Assembly (NCBI RefSeq): GCF_038562415.1
Contig: NZ_JBCFBA010000015.1
Span: forward strand, 1-64,000
Direction: 5' to 3'
From: Solidesulfovibrio sp.
Lineage (GTDB): Bacteria > Desulfobacterota > Desulfovibrionia > Desulfovibrionales > Desulfovibrionaceae
Length of the DNA: 64,000 bases
Part shown: in pieces, positions 60,813-64,000 of the stretch
Layout of the letters: each line of letters begins with the position of its first letter
Position numbering within the stretch: position 1 is the stretch's first letter
Position numbers and translations under genes: made by a program
Notes under the pieces: model-generated
The model's input: the letters and a program-made list of their open reading frames with translations, nothing else
Told to the model about the DNA's origin: nothing
The model's database searches: none

Positions 60813-61652
60813 TCAGGTAAACGACAGATCGGCGATCTCCACGAACTGCTCGCACATCTGGTCCAGGAGTTTTTCGAACTGGGCGGGTTTGATCTTGAGG
60901 ATCTTGAGCGCCTCGGGCTGGAGGTAGGTCACCCCCACGTCGCCGGAAAAGCCGTATTCGAACACGCGCACCATGAAATCGCCCAGGTGCACGACGCAGG
61001 CCATCTCCGGGTAGAGCTGGGCCAGATGGGGCTTGTGGTGGTAGGACAGCCCCTCCTTGATGTTGGCCGGCAGCTTCCAGTGGTCGGCCAGCCAGGCGTT
61101 GATGCGGTCGTGGCCGAAGCCCAGCACCTCGCGCTCGGCTTGCAGGTAATACAGGTCGCGCTCGGCCACCACCTGCTCGATCTCGGCCTTGAGGTCGGGC
61201 AGTTGCACGGTGGCCACCACCTTGCCCAGGTCGTGGAGCAGCCCGGCCACGGAATATTCCTCGGCATCCTTGAATTCGAGCATCCGGGCGATGGTGCCGC
61301 AGGCCATGGCGCAACCCAGGCTGTGTTCCCACAGTCCGACCATGTTCTCGGTCATGACCTCGAAGACCGAGGTGGACACGATGATCGAGCGCAGGACGTT
61401 GAAGCCGAGAAGCACCAAGGCGTGGCCGATGGAGCTGATGCGGCCGGGAAAGCCGTAGACCGGCGAATTGACCATCTTGAGGACCTTGGCCGAGAGCACC
61501 TGGTCCATGCTGATGAGCTTGGCCACCTGGTCGGTGGTGGAATCCGGGCGCTCGACGAGCTTGCTGACCTCGTCGAGGACTTTGGGCAGGGTGGGCAGGT
61601 CGCGCACGGCCAGGATGCGGCTGCGGCGTTCGGTCCGCAGGTCCTCGCTCAT
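60813..61652 (-). CDS. HDOD domain signalling protein
   Basis: A 279-residue HDOD protein (MSEDLRTERRSRILAVRDLP start; LPKVLDEVSKLV; LLHDLGKVVAT; LSYHHKPH). HDOD domains act in signal pathways, often with c-di-GMP proteins, and a GGDDF-type protein is encoded next. ATG 61652 overlaps the stop of the upstream small-domain gene (61649), and AAGGGGG lies about nine bases ahead. The upstream gene encodes the small N-terminal domain that is fused to HDOD in the paralogue at 8503-9807. Confidence 0.88.
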   Translation of the reverse strand: MSEDLRTERRSRILAVRDLPTLPKVLDEVSKLVERPDSTTDQVAKLISMDQVLSAKVLKMVNSPVYGFPGRISSIGHALVLLGFNVLRSIIVSTSVFEVMTENMVGLWEHSLGCAMACGTIARMLEFKDAEEYSVAGLLHDLGKVVATVQLPDLKAEIEQVVAERDLYYLQAEREVLGFGHDRINAWLADHWKLPANIKEGLSYHHKPHLAQLYPEMACVVHLGDFMVRVFEYGFSGDVGVTYLQPEALKILKIKPAQFEKLLDQMCEQFVEIADLSFT

Positions 61653-62089
61653 CGGGCGCCCCCCTTGGCGGCCGGGGCGGGGGCGGCCTCGGCCTTGTCC
61701 TTGTCCCGAGCCTCCTCGGGCGCGGCCGCGGCGGCGGCCCGGGCGGCCTTGGCCGCCTCGGCCAGGGCGGCGCTGGAGGCGGATTTCATGCGGAAATAGT
61801 GGTCCAGCAGGCGCTGTATCTGCCCCATCCACTTGTCGCCCTGGTATTTGCGGAAAAGGAAGGGAATGCGTTCCAGGCGCTTGTCAAAGGACGAACTGCC
61901 GGCCGGCCCGTCCAGGCGCACGGGCTCGCCCTCGACCACCAGATGGGTCACGCCCATGGTGTCGAAGCGGTCGATGAGGCTTTCGGAGAGTTCGGACCCG
62001 GCGGCGGCCACGGCGATGCCGTCGGGCCGGGTCACGGGCTTGGCCAGGAGCATGCCGGGCCTGGCCAGGTTGAGCGGGATTTTCTGCAT
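61649..62089 (-). CDS. Small protein with DUF3391-like domain, partner of HDOD
   Basis: A 146-residue soluble protein. Residues 1-60 (MQKIPLNLARPGMLLAKPV ... GVTHLVVEGEPV) resemble the N-terminal domain of the HDOD protein at 8503-9807. Residues 65-110 hold FLFRKYQGDKWMGQIQRLLD, and the tail is Ala/Lys/Glu-rich coiled coil. The gene ends inside the HDOD start codon region (overlap at 61649-61652), implying stoichiometric coupled synthesis. ATG 62089 follows GGGAG. A regulatory partner role for HDOD is inferred from the fused paralogue; the family name is tentative. Confidence 0.75.
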   Translation of the reverse strand: MQKIPLNLARPGMLLAKPVTRPDGIAVAAAGSELSESLIDRFDTMGVTHLVVEGEPVRLDGPAGSSSFDKRLERIPFLFRKYQGDKWMGQIQRLLDHYFRMKSASSAALAEAAKAARAAAAAAPEEARDKDKAEAAPAPAAKGGAR

Positions 62090-62102
62090 GACTCTCCCGT
62101 CC

Positions 62103-63350
62103 TTACGCGTCCCTCGTGTAGTACATGCCCGGCAATTTCCGCACAAGCCCCTTCATTTCCAAAAGGACCAGGGCCTGGCTGAGGGCGCCGGCCCCGGCCC
62201 CGAGGCGGCTGCCCAGGGCGTCGATGTGCGTCCTGGCCCCGTCGTCGAGCAGTTCCAGTACGGCCGTCTCCAGGTCCGACAAGCCGGCGGGCGCGGGCCG
62301 CGGGGAGGCCGCGCCCGCCGGGGCGAGGCCGGCGCCCCGGGCGACGGGCTCCGGCGGGGCGCGACGCACGGGCCGCGGCGGCGGCACCGGGCCGGCCGGC
62401 CGGGGCGCGTCCACGTAGGCGGCCAGCTCCCGGGCCAGCGCGGCCACGATGTCCCCGGCCGACTGCACGAGCCGGGCCCCCTGGGTCAGCAGCGCGTGGC
62501 AGCCGGCGAAGCTCGCCAGATTGACGGGCCCGGGCAGGGCGAAGACCTCGCGGCCCTGCTCCAGGGCCAGGCGGGCGGTGATGAGGCTGCCCGAGCGCGC
62601 CGCCGCCTCCACGACCAGGACACCCAGGGACACCCCGGCGATGATGCGGTTGCGGATGGGAAAATTCTGGGCCTGGGGCGGCGTGCCGGGGGCGAATTCG
62701 CTTATCACGGCGCCGGTTGCGGCCAGTTCCCGCCACACGTCCAGGTTGGCGTCGGGATAGACCAGATCGAGGCCGGTGCCGCACACGGCCAGCGACCGCC
62801 CGGGGCCGGTCAGGCCGCCGAGGTGGGCCTGGCGGTCGATGCCGAAGGCCAGGCCCGAGACCACGGTGATGCCGGCCCCGGCCAGGCCCGAGGCGATCTC
62901 GAAGGCCTGGGCGAAGCCGTAGCGCGAACACTGCCTGGCCCCGACCAGGGCCACGCAGGGGCCGGAGAGCAGCCCGACGTCGCCGACGACGTAGAGGGCG
63001 GCCGGCGGGTCGGGCAGTTCGCGCAGCCGCGCCGGATAGGCCGGGTGGAAATAGGGGATCGGGACCAGGCCCTTTTTCGCCGCCGCCTCCATCTCGCGCC
63101 GGGCGGCCGGGGTGGAGGCGCCCCGGGCCAGGGCGCCGGCGGCCGCGTCGTCGCAAAGCCCCTGGGGCCCGAAGGAACGGGCGTCGTCCAGGGCAGCCGC
63201 GGCCGAATCGTAGCGATCGAAAATCCGCTTCCAGGTCCGGGGGCCGATGCCCGGGGCGTGGCGCAGGCGCAGGCAGGCCTCGAGTTCGGCCAGAAAAGCC
63301 GCGTCGCCCGTCCAGGCGAGGGGGGGCGAAAGGGCGGCGTCCGTGGTCAT
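62103..63350 (-). CDS. dprA: DNA-processing protein DprA
   Basis: A 415-residue DprA/Smf protein. An N-terminal SAM-like part (RHAPGIGPRTWKRIFDRY) precedes the Rossmann core with VALVGARQCSRYGF, GITVVSGLAFGIDRQAH, EFAPGTPPQAQNFPIRNRIIAG (in pieces) and GREVFALPG. A Pro/Ala-rich linker leads to a C-terminal winged helix (LSDLETAVLELLDDGARTHIDAL). DprA loads RecA on incoming single strands in natural transformation. Its start overlaps the ybgF stop (63347-63350), and the small-domain gene follows after 13 bases. Confidence 0.95.
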   Translation of the reverse strand: MTTDAALSPPLAWTGDAAFLAELEACLRLRHAPGIGPRTWKRIFDRYDSAAAALDDARSFGPQGLCDDAAAGALARGASTPAARREMEAAAKKGLVPIPYFHPAYPARLRELPDPPAALYVVGDVGLLSGPCVALVGARQCSRYGFAQAFEIASGLAGAGITVVSGLAFGIDRQAHLGGLTGPGRSLAVCGTGLDLVYPDANLDVWRELAATGAVISEFAPGTPPQAQNFPIRNRIIAGVSLGVLVVEAAARSGSLITARLALEQGREVFALPGPVNLASFAGCHALLTQGARLVQSAGDIVAALARELAAYVDAPRPAGPVPPPRPVRRAPPEPVARGAGLAPAGAASPRPAPAGLSDLETAVLELLDDGARTHIDALGSRLGAGAGALSQALVLLEMKGLVRKLPGMYYTRDA

Positions 63351-64000
63351 TTGGGCAGGGATTGGAGTTTCTGGCGCACGACGGAGGCGAGTTCGGCCTC
63401 GGGATAGTCCTTGAGGTAGCGTTCGAGGGTGGCCCGGGCGGCGGCCATGTCGCCATCTTTTTCCTGGGCCATGGCCATCTTGTAGAGGGCGTCCGCCGCC
63501 TTGGAGTGCCCCGGCCAGCCTTTGGCCACCTTGTCGAAGTCCGTGACGGCGGCCTTGTAGTCGCCGGCGGCATAGGCGCTCTCGCCCACCCAGTACAGGG
63601 CGCTGGGGGCCAGGGGGCTCGTGGGATGAGCGGCCACGAACTGGTCGAAGGCCGCCTTGGCCGCGGCGGCATTGCCGTTGATGGCCAGTTGCAGGGCCCG
63701 GTTGTATTCCGTTTTCTCGGCCGGGGAGGCGGATTCGGCCGGAGAGCCGGGGCGGTTGCCCCTGGCCGGGGAGGCCTTGGCGGCCGCGTCCTCGGGCGAG
63801 GCGGCGGCGCTTGGCGGAGTCTGAGGTTGCGCGGCCGGTCCGGCCGGCGGTTCGGCCGAGGCCGCCGGGGCGGACGAGGGGCCGGACGGCGGCGGACCGG
63901 AGGGCCTGGCCGGGGGACCGGCCCGCTCGGCCCGGTCGGCGGCGACGGCCGCCTCGGGCGTGACCGGCGGCTCGGCCGGGCCGACATGGCCCAGGCCCCG
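63347..64000 (-). CDS. ybgF: Tol-Pal system protein YbgF/CpoB, 5' end outside the window
   Basis: At least 217 residues are visible; the frame stays open to the window edge, so the N terminus (normally signal peptide and trimerising coiled coil) is missing. The visible part is an Ala/Pro/Glu-rich linker followed by TPR repeats with the CpoB pattern EYNRALQLAINGN, FDQFVAAHPTSPLAPSALYW, AVTDFDKVAKGWPGHSKAADALYK and ATLERYLKDYPEAELA (in pieces). CpoB/YbgF links the Tol-Pal machine with peptidoglycan synthesis in the periplasm. Its stop overlaps the dprA start codon, so it leads the dprA-xerC gene chain as far as can be seen. Confidence 0.85.
   Translation of the reverse strand, partial: RGLGHVGPAEPPVTPEAAVAADRAERAGPPARPSGPPPSGPSSAPAASAEPPAGPAAQPQTPPSAAASPEDAAAKASPARGNRPGSPAESASPAEKTEYNRALQLAINGNAAAAKAAFDQFVAAHPTSPLAPSALYWVGESAYAAGDYKAAVTDFDKVAKGWPGHSKAADALYKMAMAQEKDGDMAAARATLERYLKDYPEAELASVVRQKLQSLPK

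Overview
The window looks like chromosomal DNA of a high-GC, flagellated, sulfate-reducing deltaproteobacterium of the Desulfovibrionaceae (Desulfovibrio/Solidesulfovibrio type). This is inferred from the GC-rich coding style, a short single-cluster Desulfovibrio-type ferredoxin, a DUF1786 protein, the gene order flagellin-flgE-flgD-fliK-glycosyltransferases, and GC-rich hairpin repeats that share the core TGCCTCCGGCGGCCAG. No rRNA, tRNA, CRISPR array, insertion sequence or intact prophage was seen.

Layout. 0-2.1 kb: DUF1786 protein, a 49-residue protein with its own sigma-28-type promoter, and ferredoxin. 2.5-11 kb: signalling genes, namely a PAS-GGDEF-EAL protein, a candidate structured RNA with a terminator, and an apparent operon HDOD protein / NtrC-type regulator / four-CBS hybrid kinase, preceded by a degenerate kinase-like membrane protein. 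11-15.5 kb: zinc-ribbon protein, LUD protein, exported protein, histidine phosphatase, orphan FliL-like protein and MFS transporter. 15.8-17.1 kb: an S24-type repressor with two matching operator palindromes that also face a small zinc-ribbon gene, then a short FlgM-like gene behind a sigma-28 promoter. 17-24 kb: pseudouridine synthase, giant TPR membrane protein, DRTGG/BioD-like protein and RNase III.

24-34.8 kb: flagellin and flgE-flgD-fliK, each behind a sigma-54-like element, then three glycosyltransferases of an envelope/flagellin-sugar type translationally coupled to an RsbV/RsbW-like partner-switch pair. 35-40 kb: AP-endonuclease-like protein, Dtd, REC-PAS-kinase-REC hybrid, and a TadD-like lipoprotein. 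40-51 kb: a Tad (Flp-type) pilus locus in two facing blocks, tadE/tadG/tadE-like on + and cpaB-cpaC-lipoprotein-cpaE-cpaF-tadB-tadC-small membrane protein on -. I see no flp pilin or prepilin peptidase gene in it. 51-57.4 kb: an AddAB-like helicase-nuclease pair. 57.5-64 kb: exported protein, TetR regulator, and a minus-strand chain of overlapping or closely spaced genes ybgF-dprA-(small domain protein)-HDOD-(REC-GGDDF)-xerC; the window ends inside ybgF.

Themes: motility and surface structures (flagellum, Tad pilus, surface glycosylation), their sigma-28/sigma-54/partner-switch/c-di-GMP control, and DNA uptake and repair (DprA, AddAB, XerC). The least explained items are the candidate minus-strand RNA at 4273-4480, the repressor/operator/zinc-ribbon module at 15.8-16.8 kb, the sigma-28-linked 49-residue protein, and a small domain that is fused to HDOD in one locus and encoded separately in the other.
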